Counted from the first letter of the stretch, positions 47,132-58,146 are shown. The stretch: 64,000 nt of DNA from Bacteroidales bacterium (GCA_021740625.1 JAIOZK010000001.1:62001-126000), one strand, 5' to 3'. Made by a program: numbers and translations. The notes: generated by a model from the sequence alone, not told the origin.

Positions 47132-47884
47132 ATGAAAGCAATGATACTTGCAGCCGGAAAGGGAACAAGGCTTCACCCGATCACTGACAACATCCCGAAA
47201 GCCCTTGTGGAATTCTCCGGGAAAACCTTGTTGGAAATACAAATCCATAAATTGATGCAGGCAGGCATCCATGATATCATCATCAATGTTCATCACTTTG
47301 CAAGCCAGATCATTCAATACCTCATAGAGCACAAAAACTTTGGCGCCACGATCAGCCTGTCGGATGAAAGCAATCAACTACTGGATACGGGAGGTGGCAT
47401 AAAAAAAGCCTCATGGTTTTTCCAGGATACGGAAGCTTTTCTTGTTCACAATGTGGATATTATTTCCGGAATAGAGCTGAAGGATTTTATACAAAACTTC
47501 AGAAAGCGGCGGGCTGATGCGCTGTTGGCCGTAAAAAACAGAGAATCAAGCAGGAAGCTCCTGTTTGACAAGAATATGCATTTGAGAGGCTGGCTGGATA
47601 AAAAAGAAAAAAAAAGCATCCCAACGGATGTCGACAAAAAAGTCAATAATCTGAGTGAGTTTGCTTTCAGCGGCATCCATATAATCAGAAGCAGCCTGGT
47701 AAAACAAATGCCCAAAAAAGACCGGTTCTCCATCATAAAGGCATACCTTGATATGGCAAAAACCAATAAAATCGCAGGATATGACCAGGGCTCCTCTCTG
47801 TGGTGGGACATCGGGAAATATGACCACTTTCACGAACTACGCAAAAATAAAGCGTTACTAGAACTTATAAATACCAAACAATGA
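47132..47884 (+). CDS. murU: sugar-1-phosphate nucleotidyltransferase, MurU-like
   Basis: 250 residues; nucleotidyltransferase fold with the N-terminal signature MILAAGKGTRLHPITDNIPKAL, the second Lys motif TLLEIQIHKLMQAG, VHNVDIISGI (metal Asp) and a C-terminal WWDIGKYDHF metal site. Length and motifs match MurU, which makes UDP-MurNAc from MurNAc-1-phosphate, and this sits directly after an AmgK-like kinase as in Pseudomonas recycling loci. GlmU- or mannose-1-phosphate-type activity cannot be excluded from sequence reading alone. Its TGA overlaps the ATG of the next gene by 4 bases (ATGA). Confidence 0.82.
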   Translation: MKAMILAAGKGTRLHPITDNIPKALVEFSGKTLLEIQIHKLMQAGIHDIIINVHHFASQIIQYLIEHKNFGATISLSDESNQLLDTGGGIKKASWFFQDTEAFLVHNVDIISGIELKDFIQNFRKRRADALLAVKNRESSRKLLFDKNMHLRGWLDKKEKKSIPTDVDKKVNNLSEFAFSGIHIIRSSLVKQMPKKDRFSIIKAYLDMAKTNKIAGYDQGSSLWWDIGKYDHFHELRKNKALLELINTKQ

Positions 47885-50730
47885 GAGCTTTTCTTGAAAA
47901 ATGCATCGAAGCAATATACAGCAAACATGGCAGCAGCCTTGGCGATCTTTGCATTGTATTACCCAACCGCCGTGCAGGTTTATTCCTGAAAAAGCATCTC
48001 GCCAACCAGATTGACCAGGCTGTTTTTATGCCGGAAATTTTTTCTATTGAGGATTTCGTTTCCCATCAATCCGGGCTTACGATCCTCGACAACCTCAGCC
48101 TGTTATTCGAACTTTTCGAGGTACACAAGAACATCAATACCACAGAAGATCAGGACCTGCATCAATTTTCAGACTGGGCATTTCAGGCTTTGCATGATTT
48201 CAATGAAATTGATGAGTACCTGGTGGATGCTGCTGATCTTTTTAGTTACCTTTCAGACACCAAGGCCATCGAACTCTGGAATCCTGAAAAAAAATCACTT
48301 ACAGATTTCGAAAAAAAATACCTGTTGTTTTTCAGGTCCCTGGAGAAATATTACATCCTGCTCCGGAAGCGTCTGGAACAAAAGAAAATCGCCTATCAGG
48401 GAGCCGCCTATCGATATCTCGCAGAAAATATACAAAAGATCCAGGATGACATTGGCTATAAAAAGATATACTTCCTTGGATTCAACGCCCTGACACGTTC
48501 CGAAGAAAAGTTTATCGGTCATCTGGTACAAACGGAACAAGCAGCCATTTTCTGGGATTCGGATCATTACTATCTGGATGCCAGGCATCAGGGATTCTTG
48601 CATGAAGCCGGAACTTTTTTGCGCAGTCATTTTAAGAATAGAATATTCAGCGATGCGAAATGGACTTTTGAACATTTCAAAACGGCGAAAGAAATTCAAC
48701 TGAGTGGTGTTCCTCAAAATATTGGACAGGCAAAACTTTGTGGGGAAATCCTCAAACATGAACTCAGCGAAGAGCAGCTTAGCAACACCGCCGTGGTGCT
48801 GGCAGATGAAAGTCTTCTGATTCCTTTGTTGAACTCAATCCCACGGGAGATCCGTGAACTCAACATAACCATGGGGTTCCCGCTTGAAAGCGTACCCCTT
48901 TACACTTTTTTCGACAAAGTGTTTCAGCTCAAGCGGAATGCCCTCAACTTAAAAGATATCAGGAATGTATCTTCCGGGCAATATCACCTGAAAGACCTGC
49001 TGGCGATATGTCGGCATCCGCTTTTACAAAATCTGAGCGAAAAACTCTTCCAGTTGAGACAGCACGAATTGAATTCGAAATTATTTGAGTTTGTCAAATC
49101 AGGTAAAGTTTTGCTGGGTCATCAGGAAATTCTGCAACACTTCTCCTCAGGAACCGGAACCTTCATGCACTACCTGCTAAAAGACTGGCGCAACAATGCA
49201 GTTCTTGCACTGGATGGTATCTTCAGCATCATTGAAAAGCTGAGACAAGCCATAAGCATTTCCGGCAAAAAAGAAACGCTACAGGTTGAATACCTTTATC
49301 ATTTTTCCCTGATCTTTAAAAGACTGAAAAGCATACAGGAAGAATACCATGTTCTGGATTCCGTGGAATTGTTGCAGGTCATTTTCAAGCAGATCGTACG
49401 AAACTCCAGTCTCCCATTTTACGGAGAGCCTTTAAAAGGATTGCAGATCATGGGTATGCTTGAAACCAGGACGCTGGATTTCGAAAACCTGGTTTTGCTA
49501 TCGGCAAACGAAAACATACTTCCTTCGTCGCGCAGGCAAAACTCATTTATCCCATTCGAGATTAAAAAACAATTTGGCCTGCCAACTTACAGGGATCGTG
49601 ATTCAATATATGCTTATCACTTTTACCGGCTTTTGCAAAGGTGTAAAAAAGCCTATTTAATTTATAATACGGAAACAGACCAACTGGGTGGAGGTGATAA
49701 AAGCCGTTTTCTCCTACAACTTGCACGCGAACTTCCTGCATATAATCCGGATACAAAGATCAAACAGAATATTTACGGTTCGCGGATCAGGGATTTGAAG
49801 CGAAGCAATGAAATCATTATTGAGAAAACAGACATTTTGATGGACAAGTTGAAAGAAAAGTCCTCCCATGGCTTATCTGCCAGCAGCCTCAACCAATTCA
49901 GAAAATGCACACTTCAGTTTTATTTTTCATCCATTCTTGAATTGCAGGAAGACAAGGAAGTTGAAGAAAGCATAGATGCGGCCAACCTGGGAACCATCAT
50001 TCACGACAGCCTGCAGCACATTTATTCGGAGTTTCAGAACCAGGTATTGAACAGTGAAGTTTTGCAGCAAGCCAAAAAGTCCATCAGTCAAAAAATTTCA
50101 TACAGTTTTAAGAAGAAGTTCCCGGGAGGAGAAGCAAAGCACGGTAAAAACCTGCTGATCCTGAAAGCTGCTGAATCGCTCATAGAGAATGTTCTCCGCC
50201 ATGATGCTGAAATGCTCAAAGATCATGAACTGATCATTCAGGAACTTGAAAACAAAGTAACACTCGAGTTTCCATTGAATGATCAAAAAGATTTCAAGGT
50301 CAAGCTGAAAGGTTATATCGATCGAATGGATATGTTTGATGGCAAACAGAGACTTCTCGATTATAAAACTGGTTATGTTGATAAAAATGAACTTTCCGTG
50401 AGCAGCGAAGCCGAAGTGAAGGATAAAAAATTCAGCAACATTGCCTTTCAGCTTTTGTTTTACGCACTAATACAAATACATAAAGCCACACAGAAACCGA
50501 AAGGTATTCAAGCTGCTGCAATGTCGCTTCGAAAAAATAAAGACCTGCTGATCAACCTTCAGATTGACAAGAATAGAAATATCGATAAGGCAAATATCCT
50601 GTTCTTTGAAAATCAACTCACGTCACTTCTGGCTGAAATCTTTGATAAAGAAAAACACTTTGAACAAACCAATGATGTTGAAAACTGCCGGCATTGCGCT
50701 TATAACATTATATGCAACAGGGAGTTATAA
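47881..50730 (+). CDS. AddB-like PD-(D/E)XK nuclease with iron-sulfur cysteines
   Basis: 949 residues. The N-terminal part is an inactive UvrD-like helicase shape: CIVLPNRRAGLFLKKHLANQ opens it, but no Walker A GxGK(T/S) is present; LETRTLDFENLVLLSANENILPSSR resembles helicase motif V/VI. The C-terminal nuclease (about 670-949) has LSASSLNQFRKC, LGTIIHDSL, YIDRMD and LLDYKTG (Asp827, Lys829). Cys676, Cys936, Cys939 and Cys945 match the AddB-type 4Fe-4S staple. AddB works with AddA in double-strand-break resection, but no addA is in the window. It shares a 4-base overlap with the murU-like gene, probably one operon. Confidence 0.87.
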   Translation: MRAFLEKCIEAIYSKHGSSLGDLCIVLPNRRAGLFLKKHLANQIDQAVFMPEIFSIEDFVSHQSGLTILDNLSLLFELFEVHKNINTTEDQDLHQFSDWAFQALHDFNEIDEYLVDAADLFSYLSDTKAIELWNPEKKSLTDFEKKYLLFFRSLEKYYILLRKRLEQKKIAYQGAAYRYLAENIQKIQDDIGYKKIYFLGFNALTRSEEKFIGHLVQTEQAAIFWDSDHYYLDARHQGFLHEAGTFLRSHFKNRIFSDAKWTFEHFKTAKEIQLSGVPQNIGQAKLCGEILKHELSEEQLSNTAVVLADESLLIPLLNSIPREIRELNITMGFPLESVPLYTFFDKVFQLKRNALNLKDIRNVSSGQYHLKDLLAICRHPLLQNLSEKLFQLRQHELNSKLFEFVKSGKVLLGHQEILQHFSSGTGTFMHYLLKDWRNNAVLALDGIFSIIEKLRQAISISGKKETLQVEYLYHFSLIFKRLKSIQEEYHVLDSVELLQVIFKQIVRNSSLPFYGEPLKGLQIMGMLETRTLDFENLVLLSANENILPSSRRQNSFIPFEIKKQFGLPTYRDRDSIYAYHFYRLLQRCKKAYLIYNTETDQLGGGDKSRFLLQLARELPAYNPDTKIKQNIYGSRIRDLKRSNEIIIEKTDILMDKLKEKSSHGLSASSLNQFRKCTLQFYFSSILELQEDKEVEESIDAANLGTIIHDSLQHIYSEFQNQVLNSEVLQQAKKSISQKISYSFKKKFPGGEAKHGKNLLILKAAESLIENVLRHDAEMLKDHELIIQELENKVTLEFPLNDQKDFKVKLKGYIDRMDMFDGKQRLLDYKTGYVDKNELSVSSEAEVKDKKFSNIAFQLLFYALIQIHKATQKPKGIQAAAMSLRKNKDLLINLQIDKNRNIDKANILFFENQLTSLLAEIFDKEKHFEQTNDVENCRHCAYNIICNREL

Positions 50731-50836
50731 ACAAATGGCAGCACTATTGATAATTATTGGAAAACCCTCCTGATATTCCAACTTTTCTACATATATTTAT
50801 AGCAAATAAAATGATTCTAATCAAGCAAGCTGTAAT

Positions 50837-52891
50837 ATGCAAGACCAAGAACCAAAATTCAACATCCTGATTGTTGATGACAGAAAAGAGAATCTAATCA
50901 CCCTCGAAGGCATACTTGAAAGCCCCGAACTGAATATAATCAAAGCCACATCCGGGAACGAGGCACTTGGCAAGTTGCTTGAGCATGAAGTTGCCATGGT
51001 GTTGATGGATGTGCAGATGCCGGAAATGGACGGATTTGAAACGGTGGAGATCATGCGTCAGAATGAAAGAACCAGGGATATTCCGGTAATATTCGTCACG
51101 GCCATCAGCAAACAGCGAGAGCATGTTTTCAAGGGATACAAAACAGGAGCGGTGGATTATTTATACAAACCTCTTGATCTCGAAATCCTGCAAAGCAAGA
51201 TACAGGCTTATATAGAGTTTTTCAAGCAAAAGCTTGTGCTGGAGCATACAGCCCGCAAGCTCGAAAAAACCGTCCGGGATTTGCATGACGCAAAGAAACT
51301 TGCCGAAGAGGCTACAACAGCCAAAAGCAGTTTCCTGGCCAGCATGAGTCATGAAATCAGAACCCCGCTGAACGGTATTATCGGAATGGCCGACCTGGCC
51401 CTGATGGACCAGGATTTATCCGAATTGCAAAGCGAAAGAATCAGAGATATCAAACAATCCGGCGAATCACTGCTTGACATAATCAATGAAATTCTGGATA
51501 TATCGAAAATAGAAGCCGACAAGCTTGAGCTTGAAAACATTGAATTCAGTATCAGAGAGGTGCTGGAAAAAGTAACACGCTTGCTTTCCGTTAAAATATT
51601 CCAGGAAAAACTGGAATTCGTTTGTGAGATTTCACCGGAGATGCCTGATATGTTAATCGGCGATCCTGTAAGGATCAGGCAAATACTGATCAACCTGGTG
51701 GGCAATGCCATAAAATTTACCGATGAGGGAATGGTTGGGGTTTATGTGATACTCAAAGAGATCAAGGATGATGTGGCAAAAATTGAATTTTCAGTAAAAG
51801 ACACGGGTATTGGTATTGCGGAAGACAAGCTGGACAAGCTTTTCAAATCCTTCAGCCAGGCTGATGTTTCGACCACAAGAAAACACGGAGGTACCGGACT
51901 GGGACTGAACATTTCAAAACGCCTGGTGGATATGATGAACGGAAAGATCGGAGTTGAAAGCGAAGCAGAGAAAGGCAGCAGATTTTACTTTGAACTGGAC
52001 CTGAAACTGGGGAAACAAGACGAAGCCGCATGGAAACTTGATATCGACAGCAAAAAGCAAATCAATATACTGGCGATCGATGACAATGAAGAAAGCCTCA
52101 GGGTGATAACCAACCTGCTTAAATTTTGGAAACTTGATGTTGACAGTGCAGGCAAATGCGACGATGGCCTAAAAATTATAAAGGAAAAGGCTGCAAAAGG
52201 AGAAAAATACGATCTTATCCTGATGGATTATTTCATGTCCGAGATGAAAGGAACCGAAGCTGCTGAAAAAATTGCCAGTGAAATTGACAAAAAGTTCATT
52301 CCTGAGATCGTTTACATAACAACCCCACAATATGCTTACGCCGAAAACAAAATGAAAGACATGGATCTGCATCTCGAAAATACCCTCACAAAACCGGTAC
52401 ATCAGCGTGAATTAAAATCCCTCCTGATGCGGAAACTCAGCCAGAAATACAGCGACTCCCAAAGTACCGGAAAGAAAAAAGAGAGCAAAAAGCAAGAAAC
52501 GAGAAAAGATAGTCACCCCATTCGTATCCTGGTTGCAGAAGATCAGCTGATCAACAGGAAAATCGTAAATCAACTACTGTCGAAAAAAGGCTGGCGTGTA
52601 ACACTTGCCGAAAACGGTAAGGAAGCTGTAGAAATGAATAAGGAAAAAGATTTCGACATAATTCTGATGGATGTTCAAATGCCGGAGATGGATGGTTTTG
52701 ATGCCACAAGAATGATCAGAAAGCAGGAAAAAGATAGCACGCACACACCCATTATTGCTATGACGGCCCACGCCATGAAGGGTGATAAGGAAAAATGCCT
52801 GGCCGTGGGAATGGATTTTTACATTTCCAAACCTGTCAATCCAAACGAGCTTTATGAGGCTATTGAAAAATACGCCCTTGCTGAAAAATAA
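50837..52891 (+). CDS. hybrid histidine kinase (REC-HisKA-HATPase-REC-REC)
   Basis: 684 residues, no membrane span or export signal. Receiver 1 (about 8-125, [27 protein letters not shown]), a helical linker, HisKA with phospho-acceptor His172 ([15 protein letters not shown]), HATPase ([45 protein letters not shown]), receiver 2 (about 410-530, [24 protein letters not shown]) and receiver 3 (about 555-680, [34 protein letters not shown]). Having a receiver at the N-terminus makes it able to take a signal from another kinase, for instance the adjacent one. It begins the set with the second kinase, cheR and cheB. Confidence 0.93.
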   Translation: MQDQEPKFNILIVDDRKENLITLEGILESPELNIIKATSGNEALGKLLEHEVAMVLMDVQMPEMDGFETVEIMRQNERTRDIPVIFVTAISKQREHVFKGYKTGAVDYLYKPLDLEILQSKIQAYIEFFKQKLVLEHTARKLEKTVRDLHDAKKLAEEATTAKSSFLASMSHEIRTPLNGIIGMADLALMDQDLSELQSERIRDIKQSGESLLDIINEILDISKIEADKLELENIEFSIREVLEKVTRLLSVKIFQEKLEFVCEISPEMPDMLIGDPVRIRQILINLVGNAIKFTDEGMVGVYVILKEIKDDVAKIEFSVKDTGIGIAEDKLDKLFKSFSQADVSTTRKHGGTGLGLNISKRLVDMMNGKIGVESEAEKGSRFYFELDLKLGKQDEAAWKLDIDSKKQINILAIDDNEESLRVITNLLKFWKLDVDSAGKCDDGLKIIKEKAAKGEKYDLILMDYFMSEMKGTEAAEKIASEIDKKFIPEIVYITTPQYAYAENKMKDMDLHLENTLTKPVHQRELKSLLMRKLSQKYSDSQSTGKKKESKKQETRKDSHPIRILVAEDQLINRKIVNQLLSKKGWRVTLAENGKEAVEMNKEKDFDIILMDVQMPEMDGFDATRMIRKQEKDSTHTPIIAMTAHAMKGDKEKCLAVGMDFYISKPVNPNELYEAIEKYALAEK

Positions 52892-52924
52892 GTTCACGTT
52901 TTTTCTTAGCATAAGACATTTATT

Positions 52925-55900
52925 ATGAGCAAGAACCAGGAACATACAGGATTTGAGAGACTGAGGAAGTGGTTAAAAGCAAATATGTATATCGGTGTTG
53001 GTAAATCTCTGCTTCTCTGGTTTCTGGCCATTTCATTCATTCCCCTGGCCACAATCAGTTTCATTAATTATTTATATGCCTATCTTGGGTTAACGGTTGT
53101 TGCAGAAAAATCAATCGTGACCACCTCCCAGCTCCGGGTCGAATACCTGAATACCTTTTTCAGGGAGCTTACCACGTTTACTGAAATCCAGAGCGAACAA
53201 TCCGACAACCTTCAATTCTTCAGTGAATTGGAGAAGATGTTCAAACGTTCCGGCAAAGACCTGAAGAACTTCACCAACTCCACCGAGTGGAAATCCTTTA
53301 CTGATAAAAAGCGCAATGATCTTGAACATTACATCGACAAACAAGGATATTATGATATCTATTATATTGAAAAGAACGGCAATATACTTTTCTCAGTAAG
53401 GGAGGAAAACGACCTGGGCACCAACCTTTTCCATGGAAAATTCTCCAGCACCCTGTTCAGTCGGACAGCCCGCGAATCCCTGCGTAAAAAAGAGCTCCTC
53501 TTTTCCGATCTTGCGTTTTACCAGGCATCCAACAACATTGTTTCCGGCTTTTTCTGTGATGTTGTGATGGATACCAGTGGAAAAGCATCGGGTATTCTGG
53601 CAGTACAGATCACCATGGATAGAATCAACAAAATTATCCAGGATGATGTGGGGCTTGGGGAAACCGGACAGGCCTACCTGGTGGGTTCTGACCTGATGAT
53701 GCGTTCTGCGACAAGGCTCGAAGACAGGGATATTATACTGCAGCGGGAAGCCAGGACTGAGAAAACCGTGGAATGGCAAAAGTATATCAGAAACAAGGAT
53801 GATGAGCAATATATCGTTGACAGGAACCTGCAAGCAGAAAAAATTACATCATACCCCAACCTATCCGGTAATTATGTTCTCGGAATTTACAGAAATCTCG
53901 ATTATCTGGAACAATTCGGTGTTCACTGGGCTTTGATAGAAGAAATCGACAACGATGAGGCATATGCTTATGCACAGGACCTTTCCGACATAGCCAAGGT
54001 TTCTTTCATCGTTACCATCATCATAGTGTTTATCATTGCGATCCTGGTTACCCGGAAGTTCGTCTTCCCGATCAAAGCCCTGTCAGCCTGGGCCAAACAG
54101 GTGGCAATAGGCGATTTAGTGCGTAAGGAGATCAGGGCACCGAAAAATGAAGTCGGCGAGATGGTCGATAACTTCAATTCTCTTGTTGAGTCTTTGAGAT
54201 TATATGCCAAGGTGAGCGAATCCGCTGCAGTGGGTGATTACACCAAATCCGTAATCATCAGAAGTGAAAAAGACATCCTTGGCAAATCCATGAACCAGAT
54301 GGTGGAAAGTTTCCGGAAAGTGGTTGAACAAGCCAACAGCATTGCCCAGGGTGATTACTCAACGAATATTACACCCCGCAGCAAGCAGGATACGCTGGGC
54401 ATAGCGCTTTTTGAGATGACCAATACCCTGCGAAGTACTTCCAGGGAAATACAGGAACAAGACTGGCTCAAAAGCGGTATCAGTAAACTCGAAGGTAAAC
54501 TCAGCGGCCTCAAGGATATCAAAGAACTAACATCCGGGATCATCACTTTCATGGTACGCTACCTGGATGCTCAGATCGGTTTAATCTACATTGCAGAGAA
54601 TGAATTGCTCAACCTGACTTCAAGCTATGCATTTAGAAATGCTGATAAGAAATTCAATCAATTCAAATTCGGTGAAGGACTTGTAGGACAAACCGCGCTT
54701 GACAAGAAATCCATAATGATTACAGATCCCGATCCCAATGTCCCCAACTTGAATATTGGTACGGAAAAAAAGGAAAAGATCCATTACCTGATAACACCCT
54801 TTATCTTTGAAAACAAAGTGATGGGAATAATTCAACTGGGCAGGATACAGGAATTTGACGAACTGAGCCGGGTATTCATCGAAAGATGCCTCGACAGGAT
54901 TGCCATTGCGGTAAATACTGTACAAACGCATTCCCGGGTTGAGAAACTCCTGGAGCAAACCCAGCATCAGGCAGCAGAGTTGCAGTCGCAACAGGAGGAA
55001 CTCAGGCAGACCAATGAAGAACTGGAAGAGCAAACCAAAGCCCTGAAGCTTTCTGAAGAAAACCTGAAAAGCCAGCAGGAAGAACTGAAGGTGATCAATG
55101 AAGAACTTGAGGAAAGGACCAATGACCTGGAATTTGAAAGGGATAATATCAGGAAGAAAAACGAAGAACTGAAGAAAGCCCGGGATGAGATTCGAAAAAA
55201 AGCGCATGACCTGGAAATGGCCAGCAAATACAAATCGGAGTTCATGGCAAATATGTCGCATGAATTGCGGACACCACTGAACAGTATACTTGTGCTATCG
55301 CAGTTGCTGGCCGATAATAAAAAGGAGCATCTTACCGACAAGGAAGTGGAATATGCCAAAACCATCAATTCTTCAGGGTCCGACCTGCTCGATTTGATCA
55401 ATGAGATCCTCGACCTGTCAAAGGTGGAATCCGGAAAACTTGACCTCCATATCGAAGCAATGTATCCCGATCAGATAAAGGACTATATCATCAGGAACTT
55501 CAAACCCATGATGGATGAAAAAAGCCTGGAATTGAAGATCAGGATCGAAAAAGACATTCCCAGATTCATTCATACCGATCCACAGCGTGTTTTACAGGTA
55601 ATTAAAAATTTTATTTCCAATGCAATCAAGTTTACCTCCAGTGGCAGCATTACACTCAGGATATTCAAGGCCCCGAAAGAAATCAGTTTTTCCAATCCGG
55701 CTCTAAAATCCGGATCTGTCATTGGAATTTCGATCATTGATACAGGTATTGGGATTGCAGAAGATAAAAAACAACTGATATTTGAGGCTTTCCAGCAGGC
55801 AGATGGAACCACCAGCAGGAAATATGGCGGCACAGGTCTGGGGCTTACCATTTCCAGGAGTTTTAGTGAACTTCTGAATGGAGAGATAATCGTGGAAAGT

Positions 55901-57277
55901 GAAGAGGGGAAAGGCTCTGCTTTTACACTTTATTTACCAGAGAACTTTGGCAATAAAAAAAGGACGGAAAAAGAAACAACCCAAACAGAAAAACCAAGAA
56001 AGAAGAATACACCTGCTTTGAGCAATTCTGAAAAACCCGATATACTCGACGATAAATACGAAGAGATAGGAGACGACCGCACATCTATCAGCAAAGGTGA
56101 TAATTTCATCCTTATCGTTGAAGATGATGTAAACTTTTGCAAGGTCTTGATAGACCTGGCTCATGAACGCGGATTCAAATGTATGGTGGCGCTGGATGGT
56201 GAAACCGGTCTTCATTATGCCGATTATTTCGTTCCGAGCGCCATTTTACTGGACATTGGGTTGCCCGGCATGGACGGTTATGAAGTACTCAAGCATTTGA
56301 AAGAAAATTCAAACACCCGACACATCCCTGTGCATATTATTTCTGCCTCGGATAAAACGATGGAAGCAATGAAGATGGGAGCAATCGGTTATCTCACCAA
56401 ACCGGTAAGCCAGAAAAAACTTGAAAGTGTTTTTAAGAAAATAGAAAATATCATTTCAAGACCCATACGAAAAGCCCTTGTTGTTGAAGATGATCCAGGC
56501 ATGCGGAAAAGCATTGTAAATCTGCTTGACGAAGGCAACGTTTCCATTGATGCAGTCGGATCGGGTGAAGATGCATATGATTTGCTTAAACAGGGTGATT
56601 ATGAATGCATGATCCTGGACCTTGGACTGGAAGATCTTTCAGGCTATGAATTGCTTGAAAAAATCCGCAAAGACAGAAAGATTAAAGATTTACCAGTGAT
56701 CATTTACACGGGTCAGGATTTGTCAAAAGAAGAAAGTGACAGGCTGAACAGATATGCTGATTCCATTATTCTGAAAGGAGCCAGATCTTTTGAAAGGTTG
56801 CTTTCGGAAGCAACTTTGTTTTTGCACCAGGTACAGGAAGAAATGCCCAAAAGTAAGCAGGAAATGCTGGCTGAAATCCAGGAGAAAGAAAACATACTGA
56901 AAGATAAAAAAATACTGATCGTGGATGATGACATGAGAAACGTGTTTGCACTGACCAGTGTTCTTGAAAACCATGGAATGCAAACCATCGTTGGCAAGAA
57001 CGGACGCGAAGGCATAGAAAAACTGAAGCAGCACCCGGATACCGACCTGGTACTGATGGACATTATGATGCCCGAAATGGATGGTTACGAGGCAATGGAA
57101 GAGATCAGAAAAGACAAGAAATTCAAGAACACGCCGATCATTGCGCTCACTGCAAAAGCCATGAAGGAAGATCGCGCAAAATGCATTGCAGCAGGTGCAA
57201 ACGATTATGTTGCCAAACCGGTAAATCCCGATAAACTTATTTCTTTGCTCAGAGTGTGGCTATACAGTAAAAAATGA
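52925..57277 (+). CDS. membrane hybrid histidine kinase (dCache-HAMP-GAF-HisKA-HATPase-3 REC)
   Basis: 1450 residues. Membrane spans at about 26-48 and 352-373 flank a ~300-residue dCache-type sensor (YYDIYYIEKNGNILFSV, GQAYLVGSDLMMRSA). Then HAMP (about 374-425) and two further HAMP-like repeats (VGDYTKSVIIRSEKDILGKS; GDYSTNITPRSKQDTLG), GAF (about 530-665), a long coiled coil (about 670-765), HisKA with His779 (NMSHELRTPLNSILVL), HATPase ([30 protein letters not shown]) and three receivers near 1060, 1185 and 1325 (LLDIGLPGMDGYEV, LDLGLEDLSGYEL, LMDIMMPEMDGYEAM). The stop overlaps the cheR start (ATGA). It is a ligand-sensing kinase wired to the downstream CheR/CheB pair. Confidence 0.93.
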   Translation: MSKNQEHTGFERLRKWLKANMYIGVGKSLLLWFLAISFIPLATISFINYLYAYLGLTVVAEKSIVTTSQLRVEYLNTFFRELTTFTEIQSEQSDNLQFFSELEKMFKRSGKDLKNFTNSTEWKSFTDKKRNDLEHYIDKQGYYDIYYIEKNGNILFSVREENDLGTNLFHGKFSSTLFSRTARESLRKKELLFSDLAFYQASNNIVSGFFCDVVMDTSGKASGILAVQITMDRINKIIQDDVGLGETGQAYLVGSDLMMRSATRLEDRDIILQREARTEKTVEWQKYIRNKDDEQYIVDRNLQAEKITSYPNLSGNYVLGIYRNLDYLEQFGVHWALIEEIDNDEAYAYAQDLSDIAKVSFIVTIIIVFIIAILVTRKFVFPIKALSAWAKQVAIGDLVRKEIRAPKNEVGEMVDNFNSLVESLRLYAKVSESAAVGDYTKSVIIRSEKDILGKSMNQMVESFRKVVEQANSIAQGDYSTNITPRSKQDTLGIALFEMTNTLRSTSREIQEQDWLKSGISKLEGKLSGLKDIKELTSGIITFMVRYLDAQIGLIYIAENELLNLTSSYAFRNADKKFNQFKFGEGLVGQTALDKKSIMITDPDPNVPNLNIGTEKKEKIHYLITPFIFENKVMGIIQLGRIQEFDELSRVFIERCLDRIAIAVNTVQTHSRVEKLLEQTQHQAAELQSQQEELRQTNEELEEQTKALKLSEENLKSQQEELKVINEELEERTNDLEFERDNIRKKNEELKKARDEIRKKAHDLEMASKYKSEFMANMSHELRTPLNSILVLSQLLADNKKEHLTDKEVEYAKTINSSGSDLLDLINEILDLSKVESGKLDLHIEAMYPDQIKDYIIRNFKPMMDEKSLELKIRIEKDIPRFIHTDPQRVLQVIKNFISNAIKFTSSGSITLRIFKAPKEISFSNPALKSGSVIGISIIDTGIGIAEDKKQLIFEAFQQADGTTSRKYGGTGLGLTISRSFSELLNGEIIVESEEGKGSAFTLYLPENFGNKKRTEKETTQTEKPRKKNTPALSNSEKPDILDDKYEEIGDDRTSISKGDNFILIVEDDVNFCKVLIDLAHERGFKCMVALDGETGLHYADYFVPSAILLDIGLPGMDGYEVLKHLKENSNTRHIPVHIISASDKTMEAMKMGAIGYLTKPVSQKKLESVFKKIENIISRPIRKALVVEDDPGMRKSIVNLLDEGNVSIDAVGSGEDAYDLLKQGDYECMILDLGLEDLSGYELLEKIRKDRKIKDLPVIIYTGQDLSKEESDRLNRYADSIILKGARSFERLLSEATLFLHQVQEEMPKSKQEMLAEIQEKENILKDKKILIVDDDMRNVFALTSVLENHGMQTIVGKNGREGIEKLKQHPDTDLVLMDIMMPEMDGYEAMEEIRKDKKFKNTPIIALTAKAMKEDRAKCIAAGANDYVAKPVNPDKLISLLRVWLYSKK

Positions 57278-58146
57278 AGAAAGACAATTCCGAAATATTA
57301 AACGACAATTTGAACATTGAAATCGAATTGCTGCTGGAAGCCCTGTACAGAAAGCATGGTTATGATTTCAGGAATTACGGTAAGGCTCACATTAAAAGAC
57401 GTGTATTACACAGGCTGGCTGCCTCCGGCTTGAATTATGTTTCAGATCTGCAACACAAGCTGATTTACGATGATAACTTTCTGAAATTACTCCTCGACGA
57501 CCTGTCCATTACCGTCACTGAAATGTTTCGCGACCCGGATTTTTACAAAGCTGTGCGGCAGGAAGTTTTTCCGATTTTAAAAACATATCCCTTCTTTAAG
57601 ATATGGCATGCAGGCTGTGCAACAGGACAGGAGGTATATTCCATGGCGATCATGCTTCAGGAAGAAGGATTGCTCGACAGGGCCCAAATCTATGCGACCG
57701 ATTTTAACAACATTGCCCTGAAAAAAGCCAGGGACGGCATTTACCCTGTTGATAAGATCAAAGAGTATACACAGAACTTCCAGAGAGCCGGCGGCAAATC
57801 ATCTTTTTCAGATTATTACACGGCCAGGTATGATTCAGTAATCCTGGATCAAAGCCTTAAGAAAAACATCGTTTTTGCCGACCATAATCTTGTTACCGAC
57901 AGTGTATTCGCTGAGGTGAATATGATCGTGTGCCGCAATGTATTGATTTATTTTAACAAAAACTTGCAGGAACGTGTATTTTCCTTGTTTGAGCAAAGTC
58001 TCATACCAGGCGGTTATTTATGCCTGGGGTCAAAAGAAAACCTCAGATTCTCAAATATTTTCAGAAATTTCGAAGTTGAGAATGACAAAGAAAAAATCTA
58101 TAAAAAGCAATACCATACACGAACGATCAAAAAAAATAATGTTTGA
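57274..58146 (+). CDS. cheR: CheR-type protein-glutamate methyltransferase
   Basis: 290 residues. Helical N-terminal CheR domain (about 12-75, HGYDFRNYGKAHIKRRVLHRL), then SAM-dependent methyltransferase motifs ITVTEMFRDPDFY, WHAGCATGQEVYSMAIML, IYATDFNN, and MIVCRNVLIYFNKNLQERVFSLFEQSL. It lacks the TPR tail of some CheR proteins. It normally uses S-adenosylmethionine to methylate receptor glutamates, but no methyl-accepting receptor is in the window. Translationally coupled at both ends: ATGA overlap with the kinase before it and 8-bp overlap with cheB after it. Confidence 0.94.
   Translation: MKKDNSEILNDNLNIEIELLLEALYRKHGYDFRNYGKAHIKRRVLHRLAASGLNYVSDLQHKLIYDDNFLKLLLDDLSITVTEMFRDPDFYKAVRQEVFPILKTYPFFKIWHAGCATGQEVYSMAIMLQEEGLLDRAQIYATDFNNIALKKARDGIYPVDKIKEYTQNFQRAGGKSSFSDYYTARYDSVILDQSLKKNIVFADHNLVTDSVFAEVNMIVCRNVLIYFNKNLQERVFSLFEQSLIPGGYLCLGSKENLRFSNIFRNFEVENDKEKIYKKQYHTRTIKKNNV

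Noticed and set aside
57974..58138. Longer N-terminus for CheB
   Set aside because: Runs inside cheR in another frame; the ATG at 58139 gives the normal CheB start with the GASAGG motif at residue 10.
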